DNA from: Nitzschia sp. DOCU1
Taxonomy: Eukaryota > Bacillariophyta > Bacillariophyceae > Bacillariales > Bacillariaceae
DNA length: 64,000 nucleotides
Direction of reading: 5' to 3'
Assembly: GCA_951394045.1 (NCBI GenBank)
Contig: OX595997.1
Location: forward strand, 1,302,001 to 1,366,000
Below are positions 49,570 to 60,689 of this stretch, one piece after another. The position numbers and the translations under genes are program-made. Position 1 is the stretch's first letter; the number at the start of each line of letters is the position of its first letter. The notes beneath the pieces were generated by a model. That model saw nothing but the letters and a program-made list of their open reading frames with translations. It was not told where the DNA came from and made no database searches.

Positions 49570-52500
49570 CTAGACTTGAGCCATTGCTTCCTCTTCCTTG
49601 ATACGCTTAGCATAGTCTTCCACGACAGATCTCCCACGCTGGGCCCATTCATCGCGGTTGCGCTCAGCATACGACCTAAGAAATAGTAAAAGGCATCGAT
49701 GTGAGAGGTCGGCAAGGTGGCTGACAGAACCCCAATATTGCTTTCAGTGCTACTTACAGACATTCGTCACTTGAAACCCCAAATACCCCACAGTTCTTCA
49801 GCTTCTTGGCAAGTGGAATGACGTAGTAGTCAAAGAATCCAATCTCGCCTTCATACCATCCATCGGCTGGGTCTTTTGCTGCACGGCCTGCCTTGTACGC
49901 CGCATACGCCTCGCGGTACAGTCGTTCGTTCCATCGGTGGAAGACGTGCCAGTGCTGCATGGTATGAGCAACGTCGGAGGCCTGAATCAAGTGCTCAATC
50001 ACGATGGTCGCCTTTCGGTGCACGTCTTCAACGCTATCATTTCCATTCGAGTCGCCGTTTCCGTCCTGCTCGGCAATCTCAGACGCAAAGGCCTTGGCCC
50101 AACGAGCCTTGCGGGCCATTCCCAATTCTTTGTCCATCACGTCCGTAGCCATGACGCAATTGATGACAAGTTGACGGAATCTCTTCAGCTCGTCCTTGGT
50201 GCTATAAATGACACGTCGAAGATCCTTGTAGGCGTCCTCCATCAACAAAGTCCAGGCAACGTCAACAGAATTTTGCTCAGCGGAACTCTTGTGGTTGTAC
50301 AATGTGGACAACTCGTGGTTTTCCTTCTCCAACTGCATGTTCGGTACTCCCTGATGGTCAACATCGTGAATCATGGCCGCGAAGATGACCGAAAACTGGA
50401 TCAGGGGATCGCTCGTAATTCCATAGCTCTTATCGTAAAGGTTTTTCTCAATGCTTGAGCCGTTGGAATTCTCAATCTCCGGGCTCACCACACGACTCAA
50501 GAACTTCAAGCAGGACATTGTCACGTGACTTTGGGATGGAAAGAGACGAATAGGTTCAATTCACTGTCAGCAAATGCAAACAAGGCGACGTGCAATCGAT
50601 GGGAAGGAGAGGGGGGCTTACCTAGCATGTTCGTAGTTGTGAAAGGGGTGGTGTCGGTACATGCTCGCTATGGTGGCGACATAGTTGCGGAGTTGGGACA
50701 TGACCACATCGTCAAGTTCAATCGACCTTGGATCGGCAAGTGCAGCCTTGGCCGTGAACTTTGGAAGCTCGATCACGTCCTTTACTTCTTCCAGTAGTGA
50801 AGCTTCTGGGTTGCTCAAGGTCGCCTCCAGCGCCTCGATTTCCTTGGTGGGTTCTGGCCGTATTGCCTTGGCTTGTCGATTAGCGACGAGAATCTTCAAT
50901 TGGCGCTGTAGAAGGTCCACATTCCACTCCACAATGCGACTTTGCCCATCGGCAAGCTTTGTGATGGACTCAACGCCTCTAGCCCTTGCCGAGTCGTCAA
51001 TTTCAGCAGCGGCGTCGCCCCTCTCGCTTCGCGAAATGGATCCGCTACCAGCGGAACCCATGTTGAGCCAGTATGTTGTTAGTTCTCCTTTGCCTTTCGC
51101 GGTAATTTTGTCTTCTCTCAGTTGTACCCAATGCTCCTTTCCAAATGAAATCAACCGGCGTGCCGTCGCTTCGCTCAAGTGGACTCTGTTCTTCTCCCCA
51201 GACGCTTCGATTCTGGCCGTCGTATTTACAGTCTGCGAAAACGAGGCAACACGACAAACAAAATTGAGCTAAAGACAGAATCACGTCGAACAGGGAGCAG
51301 GGCACGAAGTATCAAACTCACATCGCCGAATAACTGGAATCTCGCACGCTCTCCACGAAGTACACCGGCAGTGACGGGACCACTGTGAAGTCCAACGCGG
51401 ATGCCAAGAAAAGCCGTATCAGGTCCGAGCTCCACTTCTAGTTGCTGAAGAACGATCCCCATTTTCTTGTAGCACTCGTGAGCAAATCGGGCCCTTTGAA
51501 AAGAAATACAAACCTGTTAGGAATCCAGTACGAGTAGCAAGCACACGATTCACAAACACAGTTCCTTACATGACCACTGCATGACGCTTATTGGGGTTAG
51601 GAAGGCCACAGACGGCGACATAGCAATCACCGATAGTTTCCACTTTGAACACCCTGGGGAAGGAGAGACAAAGAACGGGTTAGTCGTGAGGATCCAATGC
51701 ACATGCTCTGCGAGATGAAAAATGCCATACCCCATGTTGCTAGCCAGCAAATCGAATTCACTGTAGATGGTTTCCAATAGCGTAAATACTTGGTGGGCTG
51801 GGCGAGCAGAAAAGTTGAGAAAAACGAACGGAAGGCGAATATCCTGGTCCAACTGGGTCAGACTTACGTTCGCGCTGACTGCTCCAAGCAGTGAAACCAA
51901 CGAGATCTCCGAACATGATTGTGGCCTGGATTTTCGGACAAGAAACAGGGTGAGGTCAGCAAGCATCGACGTAGCAAATCATTCTGTCGGAAACTCACCT
52001 CTGGAAATAGCTCAGCTAGAGGTTTTGTGTTTCTGTTAATGGGCTCATTGCTCGCCTTCGCTTGACCGGCGTCATTCATGAAAGACTCCAACTTTGTTTT
52101 GGTCGTTTGAAACATACGGGCTCGCTTTTTGTCATCTTCGGCTTCAAGTGACTCATTCACCAGCTTTCGGGCGATTCGTTCTGGGAATAGAGACGTGACA
52201 ATGGCTCGCGTCCTCATGGCATTTTGCATCGTTTTATTTTGGCGCCTGGTCACGACGACATCATAGACTGCAAAAATTAAAACCAACGCGACGGCGATTC
52301 CAATGATGGCCAAGTAGATACCGACTGAGTTTGTCGTGTACGTCTCTTGGAGGAGTTCTGTGGGGTATAGATACAAGTCATGGGCGCAGAGCGCATCGGC
52401 GTCTTCATACATCTCGATATTTTTTTCGACTTGCACGTATTGATCGAAGGCACTATCGTGCTCGTCAGCATATCCGAGGAAAAGAGCCTTGCCACTGCCC

Positions 52501-53904
52501 AATTCAAAGGACAAGACACCTCCGCAACGATCTTTTAGGACTGCAACAATACCTCCATCAGCAACCGGAGGAAGTAGACGATCCAATAAGTTTCCAAACG
52601 GGGTCAGGCCAATCAGGATTCCCGTTATCTGTTGGTCTTCCTTCTCTTCAATCTCATTGAAAACAGGAGTCAAGATAAAAGCATGTGGATCGGTCTTGAA
52701 CTGCTTTTCATTATCATCAAAGAGGAAGTCAAACTGAAAGGAGCATCCGCATGAGTGAGAGCCACCCATCTCAATCATACGACATAAAAAGAACAATATA
52801 TGACCTACCATATCCCCAACTTGAACATCAGAAGATAGGACAGAGGCCTTGGCCTCCAGCATCTTCTGATAGAGATCCGTGATTCGATCGTCCGAAAGTA
52901 CATTAACATTGACGGCTCCAGCGTCGGCTGGGGAAATTTGCCACATGGGGGCAAGTTCTTGCCCAGGCTCACTGACTTCACGAACTTTTTCTCCAGCTTG
53001 CCACCTGTAAATGAACGGAGAAATACTCTCCTGCTCTTCTAGATTTCGTCGATCATGTTCATGATCTTGGATCGTACCATGCAAAGCATCTCGGTGCTCG
53101 GGATGGACCGCCTTGAGATACGCACTTTTCTTGAGCCAGCCCTGGTTCTCAACCGAATACTTTTCCCATTCCTCACGCTGCTCGTGCTTGACAAGAGGTG
53201 CAAACCCAGCTGTCATAATCCCTCCTGCACAACAAAATGAGAAGTAGGTGAGAAAGCGAAGAATCACATAATCCAAATACCGACAATTGAATTGAATTGA
53301 ACTGACCCATGCCATCAACGAATCCCCCTGAAATTTCATAATCTGGTTCGGTGTGGAACGGGAAACTACTGTTCAAGTAGCCCGCTACAATCGTGATCTG
53401 GGCGCTGTAAACAAAAGGAGGTGTAGGATAAGTCGATGGCAGTCGGGAACGACCCACGATTTTACCATGTGCGTCCTTCCGGCCATACCCAGTGCTCACC
53501 TTAGTTGATCCATGAGAGCGAAGTTATACTTGACTTCCCACACAACGAGAGCTCGAATATCTTTGACGTAGCCGTCATACTGAAAGGCGAGGACAATGTT
53601 AGGGCAGGAAGTAGAATTCGGACGGCCCTCTGCAGCCAACAACAACAATACTCACCGCCAACTCGAAACTTCGTTGATCACTGCTCGCGTTGAGAAAATA
53701 AACAGCAAGAAGGACGGCGACTGCGCAAAGAAGGACGCTTGCGCCAACAAGGCATTTTGCCCGTCGGACCGCCCTTTCTTCGTTCTTGATGATGGCCGCT
53801 TGGATATCTCCTGTTTCGTCGCCCGAGGAGCGGCTTCCACCAGTATGAGACTCCCCGTCAGAAGTCGAGGAAGTTTCGTGATGCTCATGATTTTCTTCCA
53901 TCAT
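49570..53904 (-). CDS. receptor-type cyclase fused to cyclic-nucleotide phosphodiesterase, 12 exons
   Basis: On the minus strand I join 12 exons: 53656-53904, 53500-53579, 53307-53404, 52809-53224, 51999-52733, 51868-51925, 51731-51797, 51570-51653, 51322-51493, 50622-51232, 49758-50528, 49570-49675. All borders are GT-AG and keep frame, giving about 1148 residues. Order: soluble N terminus, transmembrane helix (about 51 to 71), a CHASE-like extracellular region, a second helix, then a class III cyclase. Metal Asp residues are in MFGDLVGFTAWSS and in KVETIGDCYVAV; the transition-state Asn and Arg lie in FGDTVNTTARIEA. A linker leads to a PDE domain with HHPFHNYEHASHVT, HDVDHQGVPN and ASDVAHTMQHW. 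One protein would thus make and degrade a cyclic nucleotide. Glu in KVE is guanylate-type, but the second purine position is Gln, so substrate is unclear. The 75-bp fourth intron lacks stops and could be retained. Confidence 0.9.
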
Positions 53905-55068
53905 CTTGTCTTTTTTCTTTCAATCCCAAGCGAATGACTACCGGTAGGAGTTGGGTTTGTGATTTTTTACAAAATTTGCGCAAAGTTGACTTTCGCCCTG
54001 TGGGGTGTCATCTTCTGCAGGATGAGACACCCCGCTCTTTTAGCGTAGATGGCCTAAGAATTTCTACACCGGACAGATACTTGAGCGCTTATTATTGTTC
54101 CTTGAACTAGATATCCGATGACCAATCCATTCTGGCTCTCTTTCTCTGACGTAGACCCCGGCAGTATCTAACACCACCGGGGCGAGTCAGGCCCAACAGG
54201 AATTTCAACATGGGGAGAACCCAGATGGAACTTATTTCTCCAATTCTTCATTAATGAATGAGAGTAACGGGTCACACAAAGCAAATGACTCGTATCATAC
54301 AATTATTGTTCGTTACGTGCGAGTGACTTAACACCAGAGAAGGCTCGAAGGGAACTTCGCTTAAAACTCAAGGTTCGGAGGCACATGACGAAAACGTCGC
54401 AGGGAACGTTCTGATTGATGTGTATGCGATATACCGCCATTGACGACGACAATGGACCCCCCCCCCATCCCACCCCCAATAAGGATTTGAGATTGGTTGG
54501 CCCCAGCCCTTTCTGCGTCAAGGCGCGAATAAGGCAGGGACTGGTCTTGTCTACACCTAATAAATTGATAGGATTTCGATATATGTATCGTAGCGCTATC
54601 TATGTTGAGTGAGTCGACAATGGGAACCCCCGAAGGATTTGATATTGCTGGTGGTGGGCCTCTCGAAGGCTGAGACCAGCAGCAGCGGCGCATTCTTGGT
54701 CTTGCCGATCTGGTGCCTGAGCGGATATTTGTCTATGGTGAAAGCACTCTACTACGGGAGAGTACCATACGTAGAAGAATACCAGTCAGTCGTTGTCGAG
54801 CGGGTATTGCTGTACCTGGTACACCAGTACGATACTCTACGAGAGGATCATGATACATAGTATAGTACTTGCTAAGTAGTGTATAGTAAGTTGGTGCAAC
54901 ATAAAAAGAAAACGATGATGTGCACCACGTTGCTGCAGTGGAGCATCATCAGTGAAGGACACAGCCAAGTGTCATCAAAGAGCAGGCCCGGGTTTTGCTT
55001 CGTCTGCTGAGACTTGCTTTTGACGTTGCACGAAGCGCCGCTACACACGTGAAGATGGCGAAGCGTAG
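53905..55068. other. intergenic, 1.2 kb
   Basis: The region lies upstream of the cyclase-phosphodiesterase gene and downstream of the coiled-coil gene. It has a 10-base C tract at 54457-54466. Short frames are present without motifs. No gene is supported. Confidence 0.45.
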
Positions 55069-57990
55069 CTATCCCAACAGGCTAGGCAATTTACCAAAGC
55101 CTAGCATTGCACTAATTGAGTGCTGGGACGAGTCCAAGTTCACTTCCTGCTTCGCTGTATCATTTCTGCCAGTAACAGGAGAGAGAAAGCCGCTGGATCC
55201 CATTGATCCGAGCATACCACCTCTGGCCTCGCTCTGTGCCTTTTTCAGGGAGCCAAGCTCCTCCATGAGGAAACTGATTGTCTCGTCTTTACTTTTGATC
55301 TTCGCGTCAGCCGCAGTCTTCTCTTTCTCGAGCTTTGCCTTCAACTCAGTGTTCTCGACGCTAGTCACCTGGACAGTTTCTTTTAGTTTTTGTAGGATGC
55401 TGCCATCCTTCAGAGACATCAGCTCTTTCGTGAGTTGGTCAATTTGTTGAGATTGCTTAGAAATGAGGGCGTCTCGCTCTGAAAGTTTTGATATGGCTTG
55501 CAACAACTCGCCATGCAGTCGCTGCTTTGACTTTCCGTCAAAAGGGTTTACGGCGAACTCACCCACGTTGTCGTCCAACTTCAATTTTGCGATTGTGTCT
55601 TTTAGTTCCTCAATTTCCGCATTCTTCTCCATGATAAGTTGCTCATTATCGACTTCTCTGGTTCTGAGCTGCGCCCTCAAAACCTCATTTTCTGCTAAAA
55701 GCTCGATCTGTTCCTGTTTCTCTTGTCCCAATAGCTTTTGCTCTTCCACCTGGGTTTCTAGTTGCCGCACTCTTTGGAGCAGCACCTCGTTCTTTTGGGT
55801 TTCTTCGTCGAGCTGCAGCTCTAGGCTTTCTCTCTCAAACGCAATCTTCTCCCTCTCCTTGTCTAGTTCCTCCTTTTCTTTCGCCAGACCTAGCTCCATT
55901 TCTTCAATCCCTGCCAGCCGTTTATCGATCACTGAAAATCGAGCGACAGGGGTTTTCTTTTTGTGCTTTGGTCGCTTGTTGTCTTCTGCGTCGCCTTCTA
56001 CATACACATCATCGTCGTCATCCTCACCAGACGCCAAGGCGTCTTCTTCAATCATCTCCTCGTCAAATATTTTGGCAAAGATGGCACTCTCCTTAGTCCT
56101 GTGGATGACTTGGGCCGAAGCTTTCGCGAGGTTCCACTTGCTGCCGGAGTTTTGTGGTTCAGCATCTCCCTCACCAGAAACTATAGTGGTTGCAGCTCCC
56201 TCAGTGCCAGGTTGGATCGAGCCTCCGTCGTCTTTAGTTTCACCGCCTAGTTTCGCATCGCACTCCGGCGTCCTTTCGGGGACGGACTTGGTGGAAGATG
56301 TCTCGGCTTCAGAGCCAGCTGTCCTAGATTCGTCTTTCGCCGCAGCTCCGGAATCATTCTTGAAAGGATTCATCTTCATAAAAACGGAAAACCTACTCTG
56401 AAACGAAGGTTGAGGGTTGGCGCCAGCTCGTTCGCCAGCGTCTGGTTGCTGCGAAGCTGTTGCATCGGTAGGTTTGCTCCCTCCGTGCGTACTGCCTTCT
56501 GCGGACCCGACCAAGGACACAGCATCAGTCGCCTCTGTGGCTGCCGATGTCGTGTCGACGTCTGAAAAACGAGTTGAACGAACATGGGCGCTTGCACTCT
56601 TCGTGGTTTTCTTCTGCTTGTTCTTTGCCTTGGCCTTTTTCTTCGCCTTTACCAAGAACCCTTCTGATCGATGACCGCTGCCATCGATATCTTCATTCTC
56701 CTCTTCTTCAAGAAGACTTCCCAAAGTGCGGTACTTAGGAGCCTGATTCAAATCTTCGATGGACTGGATGGAATCGTCCATAGTCTCTTCTCGTGAGTTC
56801 AAAACACTTTCCGAACTAAATTTGTTGTCCTTCAATTTGCTTCTCATGGATTTTTTCTTTTCTCCAAGGGGAGAAGCGCTCGCCCGTTTAGTATTTTTCT
56901 TTTCTCCAATATATTTAATCTTTTTCGTCTTTGTGCCTGGCGTACCAGGATCGTCTACCGATTGGATAGAATCATCGATACCTTCAATTGCGGACGCGGA
57001 TATTTGCTTCTTTTTCTTTTTCTTGGGACTGCCCGAGGCAGCAGCATTGTCTTCACCCAAACCAGTTCCATTCATAAAGACCGTTATAGGCTCCGACTTT
57101 GCCTTATTCGGCTTCTTTGTCTTTACCTTTCCCGCTCTCTTTTGCACCGGGGTTGACGGTGCCTCATCGGGCGATTTGGGATCTTTCGTCGCGGCAGGAT
57201 CGACAGCGCTACCCCCGGCATCCTTTTTTGAGCCAGACTTTTTCTTGCCCGGTCGCTTCTTGCGAGGTGCAACGGGGCTATTGTTCGATTTTGCTTCGTA
57301 CATGGATCCAAAAGAGTTGCGTCTTTTTGGTGCCTTGCTTTTCTTTTTGGCCGATTCACCGTGATCCGAGGAAGACAGCGGTAGCGACGAGCGTTTTCCT
57401 GGAGATTCGTCCTCGTAGTCTTCGTCATCGGAGGAGAAATTTACCGGATCGTCAAAGGCACACACGCTCCACTTTTTCGACATTCCTGTTTTTTTCTGCG
57501 GCGTCGGGAGTTCCTTGGCGATTGGCAGCTGGCCTAGCTCGTCTTGGTATTCGCCATCCATTTCAAAGTTCCTATTGGACCCATCATAGGAGTCATTCAT
57601 TAGCCGAATAGCTTCTGCATCGTGGTCAACTTTCTCTGCCTTTGAGCCAGACACGGCGTTTTCAGCTTTGTTCATCAACTTTGATTGCATCTTGCCTACT
57701 CCCTTCAATGTCTTCGTGGCCCCTGTTCCAGCCAGATCGACCACCTTGGTAGCGCCTCGAACAACCGTCTTTTCAACTTTATGGGCCGCCCCTCCCACCT
57801 TTCCGACTGTTTTCTTAATCGTTTTCATCGGACTTTTCAGCGCACTCATGCTATGCTGTTTTGGAAGAGCCACTGGTGCTTCTGCTGTCTTCATCGTTTT
57901 CATCGGACTCTTTAGCGCACTCATGCTCTGGTGTTTTGGAAGCGCTACTGGCGCAACTTCCGTGGCGCGAGGTGGAACGACGGTAGTCAT
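55069..57990 (-). CDS. large charged coiled-coil protein
   Basis: The protein is 973 residues, intronless, from the ATG at 57990. The first 60 residues contain a clear tandem duplication of an APVALPKxxSMSALKSPMKT unit. Residues of about 60 to 600 are Lys/Ser/Glu-rich and likely disordered, with many basic KKKKK-type runs and SKPTDATASQQPDAGER-like linkers. From about 660 to 930 there is a long coiled coil (KEEMDKEREKIAFERE-type heptads). The C terminus ends in a short Gly/Ser stretch. I recognise no domain. The repeated basic SPMK motifs could be kinase sites or DNA contacts. The protein is probably nuclear or cytoskeletal. Confidence 0.65.
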   Translation of the reverse strand: MTTVVPPRATEVAPVALPKHQSMSALKSPMKTMKTAEAPVALPKQHSMSALKSPMKTIKKTVGKVGGAAHKVEKTVVRGATKVVDLAGTGATKTLKGVGKMQSKLMNKAENAVSGSKAEKVDHDAEAIRLMNDSYDGSNRNFEMDGEYQDELGQLPIAKELPTPQKKTGMSKKWSVCAFDDPVNFSSDDEDYEDESPGKRSSLPLSSSDHGESAKKKSKAPKRRNSFGSMYEAKSNNSPVAPRKKRPGKKKSGSKKDAGGSAVDPAATKDPKSPDEAPSTPVQKRAGKVKTKKPNKAKSEPITVFMNGTGLGEDNAAASGSPKKKKKKQISASAIEGIDDSIQSVDDPGTPGTKTKKIKYIGEKKNTKRASASPLGEKKKSMRSKLKDNKFSSESVLNSREETMDDSIQSIEDLNQAPKYRTLGSLLEEEENEDIDGSGHRSEGFLVKAKKKAKAKNKQKKTTKSASAHVRSTRFSDVDTTSAATEATDAVSLVGSAEGSTHGGSKPTDATASQQPDAGERAGANPQPSFQSRFSVFMKMNPFKNDSGAAAKDESRTAGSEAETSSTKSVPERTPECDAKLGGETKDDGGSIQPGTEGAATTIVSGEGDAEPQNSGSKWNLAKASAQVIHRTKESAIFAKIFDEEMIEEDALASGEDDDDDVYVEGDAEDNKRPKHKKKTPVARFSVIDKRLAGIEEMELGLAKEKEELDKEREKIAFERESLELQLDEETQKNEVLLQRVRQLETQVEEQKLLGQEKQEQIELLAENEVLRAQLRTREVDNEQLIMEKNAEIEELKDTIAKLKLDDNVGEFAVNPFDGKSKQRLHGELLQAISKLSERDALISKQSQQIDQLTKELMSLKDGSILQKLKETVQVTSVENTELKAKLEKEKTAADAKIKSKDETISFLMEELGSLKKAQSEARGGMLGSMGSSGFLSPVTGRNDTAKQEVNLDSSQHSISAMLGFGKLPSLLG

Positions 57991-58643
57991 CGTTGCTCAC
58001 AATCAAACACCGTTAGACCAAAATCCAAGGAAAAGATAACAATTATTTCTGCCGGTCCAATCGACAGAAAGAAAGTAAAGCGGATCTTCTTGTGTTTCTT
58101 TCGGTTCTATGATGCGACGACAGGGAAAGGTGAAAGGCTGGTACCATCGGTGCTGCGTGCGATGGTGCGGGTGGAGAAGACGGCAGGGAAGGTACAGTGC
58201 ACTGTATCATACTGTGGAGGATCGGAACGAAGTCCTCGTTCCGCCAAGGCAGGAAGAGCCCCGAACAGCTATCCGCCTCATCATAGTACTTTTCGGTCAT
58301 TTCTGTCGGATTGTGACATTGATTTTTGTCGGGCTATAATAGCCCGCCAGGTATTATGACCAGCAGCTGGACCAAAATGGCACAGTTCACTATGATTCGG
58401 CGAAAAAGTTCCGCCCACCGACCACCCCAAGATAACCGTCCGATGTCATTTAGAGATCGGTATAATTTCGGGGATCTTCCAAATTTTACTGACCGCCCCC
58501 GCCCCGCCCCGCCCCTTTTGTTGATGAAGAATTGACGATTGAATTCCGCAACCTGCTTTTTTTGCTACACTCTCTCTCTAGAGTAGCAGCACCACCCACT
58601 ATCTTGTTGCTACCATAAACCACTCAACATAGCATTTCGTACC
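57991..58643. promoter_or_regulatory. divergent intergenic region
   Basis: This 653-bp region separates divergent genes at 57990 and 58644. It has a C-rich stretch near 58497-58520 and a tctctctctctagag run near 58570-58582. No gene is supported. Confidence 0.35.
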
Positions 58644-60347
58644 ATGGATTCATCGACATATACTAAGGAAGTCTTCATCCCCCTTGTAGCGGCGGGGGCT
58701 GCTGCATCGGTAGCGAGTCTGGCACTGTTGCAAACCGATCGAGTATCGCGATGGATGTTGTCGCCTCCTCGTCTCATGGCGAAGCGTCGACAAGAATACG
58801 ATTATCGATGGAAAACGGCCGTCGAACGGGCCCATTTGCAGCTGGACTACTGTTTGGCAGGAGGTAGTGACAAGTTCAATGCTGATCCAGAAGTGAATTT
58901 GAAAAATACAAACTTCTTGAGCAGCGAGGAAGAGCAGGATTCTCTGGTGCAACGAATAGTCTCCAAAAAGGAGAAGGCGTCGATTTTCTCTGTTTTGAAG
59001 ATCGATAGAGATCCAAGTGATCCCATGGGAGACTTTTATTTGTTTCTGATGAGAGAGCAGGAGGATTGTGAGCCAGAATTCTTTCAACTTCCTCTGGTGC
59101 CATTTTGCCTTAAGCTCCGGGAAGCCTTTGAGAATCAATTAACGACGACTGCGTTTTGTTTTGTGGCCGATGCGTCCTCTGGAAAGGCCAGTGATTTACT
59201 GGAACAACTGGTGAAAGAGGCAAAGACGGGAGTTGCTGTTGTGAGTGAACCCTTGTGGATGATCAGTCTAGCTCGTCTGGCAGAAGCTCGAATCTATGCC
59301 GACAACAAGCTTCAGGCGATCCTCTTTGCCCTTTGCCGTCTGGATGCATGGGCCCTACGGGAACAAGCCAAGGCTTCACACACTGTCATGTTCACTTTAC
59401 CTGGACAGTCGACTGTAGCCGCGCTGTTACCGTTAGTACAAGCAGTCTTTCCAGAAGATCGGCACGTTTTTGCCTACGATGGCTGCGTCGCATCCGTGGA
59501 TCGGTCGTTACGCCAGAACGCCAACTTTCAGCGGGGATTGGTCCATTCCGACCTTGGATCCATAATTTCCAAACTTGCCCAACATCCAGCTCGCCACGCC
59601 ACTCCACTTCCATCTAAAACGCCTCTAACGAAATGCCTTCGCGGCTTGGAACTAGCCTTGGCCAATGTCCCCGTCTCTCAAGCACAAGTTGTAGAAAGCT
59701 GGATGAGCAGTGTGGATGCTTTCTTTCGACTGAAAGATGACGAGACGAAGAACGGATACATCCCCTATGTCTTCAAGCTGACATTTCTGACCAAACCAAT
59801 CGGAGACTTTGCCCCATTGACGGATTCCTTTTGGAGTTTGTCGAGCTTGCTACAGTTTGTGACGGGGACCCGCTCTCGCCCTATTCCTGATGGAGTCATG
59901 GATGCCGCCCGTGAATTCCTCAAAGACTACAACCGAGACAATGCAGATCCACCCATGGGTATTTCGGCAACTGATAGCGCCTTTATTGAGAATTGCGTCT
60001 TCCAGCACAAGTCCATCTTGATTGGTAATAAGACTTTGAAGGATACGGTCTTGCCGACGCAGCACTGGACTTTGAAGCAAGCTAGTCGAGCAGGCTGTTC
60101 CTGTTGCGGTCCCGATCCATACGATGAACAACAAGAAGAGGAGGACGACGAAACCTCGGAAAAGCCTGCAACCAATGGCGGAATGATGGTTGCTGGCGTC
60201 GACATGAGCGTACCCGGGGCGTTTGCCTCCGTGTTGAACACTGCCGCCACAAGCTCCAGTCCAGCAGCCCCTGCTCCAGCTAGCAAACCTGCTGGTTATG
60301 TGGATGGAAAAATGTCGTTTGCCTTTGATCCGAGCAAGTTTTCATAA
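58644..60347 (+). CDS. possible sulfotransferase-like protein, N-terminal anchor
   Basis: The product is 567 residues, with a hydrophobic N-terminal helix (FIPLVAAGAAASVASLALLQ) that may anchor it. A central segment, KASHTVMFTLPGQSTVAALLPL and VFPEDRHVFAYDGCVASVDR, recalls the way sulfotransferase-like folds run from a nucleotide-binding strand into a helix and a conserved Asp/Arg pair. The TFLTKPIGDF region and the C-terminal Cys-rich SRAGCSCCGPDPYD are distinct. The last 60 residues are low complexity. The family match is weak and the call is mostly inference. The gene has no introns. It stands next to a clear sulfotransferase on the opposite strand. Confidence 0.4.
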   Translation: MDSSTYTKEVFIPLVAAGAAASVASLALLQTDRVSRWMLSPPRLMAKRRQEYDYRWKTAVERAHLQLDYCLAGGSDKFNADPEVNLKNTNFLSSEEEQDSLVQRIVSKKEKASIFSVLKIDRDPSDPMGDFYLFLMREQEDCEPEFFQLPLVPFCLKLREAFENQLTTTAFCFVADASSGKASDLLEQLVKEAKTGVAVVSEPLWMISLARLAEARIYADNKLQAILFALCRLDAWALREQAKASHTVMFTLPGQSTVAALLPLVQAVFPEDRHVFAYDGCVASVDRSLRQNANFQRGLVHSDLGSIISKLAQHPARHATPLPSKTPLTKCLRGLELALANVPVSQAQVVESWMSSVDAFFRLKDDETKNGYIPYVFKLTFLTKPIGDFAPLTDSFWSLSSLLQFVTGTRSRPIPDGVMDAAREFLKDYNRDNADPPMGISATDSAFIENCVFQHKSILIGNKTLKDTVLPTQHWTLKQASRAGCSCCGPDPYDEQQEEEDDETSEKPATNGGMMVAGVDMSVPGAFASVLNTAATSSSPAAPAPASKPAGYVDGKMSFAFDPSKFS

Positions 60348-60689
60348 TTGCTTTGAAGAGAACATGGATTGGTCCAGTTAATATTACTTAGTATCACTTT
60401 AGAGGCTCCAACTGATGTTATGTTACTGCAAATTATAATGTTTCGACAGAGCCGTGGACCCAGAGATTCTATGAGACATCTGAGCTTGATGGCAATGACT
60501 TTTTCTCGAGTATGTTTCCCCATTCATTCTCAACTGACACCATGCATGCACCCCGGCGGCCTTGTTGCCACAGTGAGTATTGGATCGCATTTTGACGTTG
60601 TAAAACCAGAGTCGACAATCAGCCCCTTACCAATGGGAATGGCACGGGGGGCTTTCAAAGTACTTTGCTGTAATGATGATGAAATAGGA
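60348..60689. other. intergenic between convergent genes
   Basis: A 342-bp gap between two 3' ends. A 136-codon frame overlaps the next gene antisense and is not called. Confidence 0.45.
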
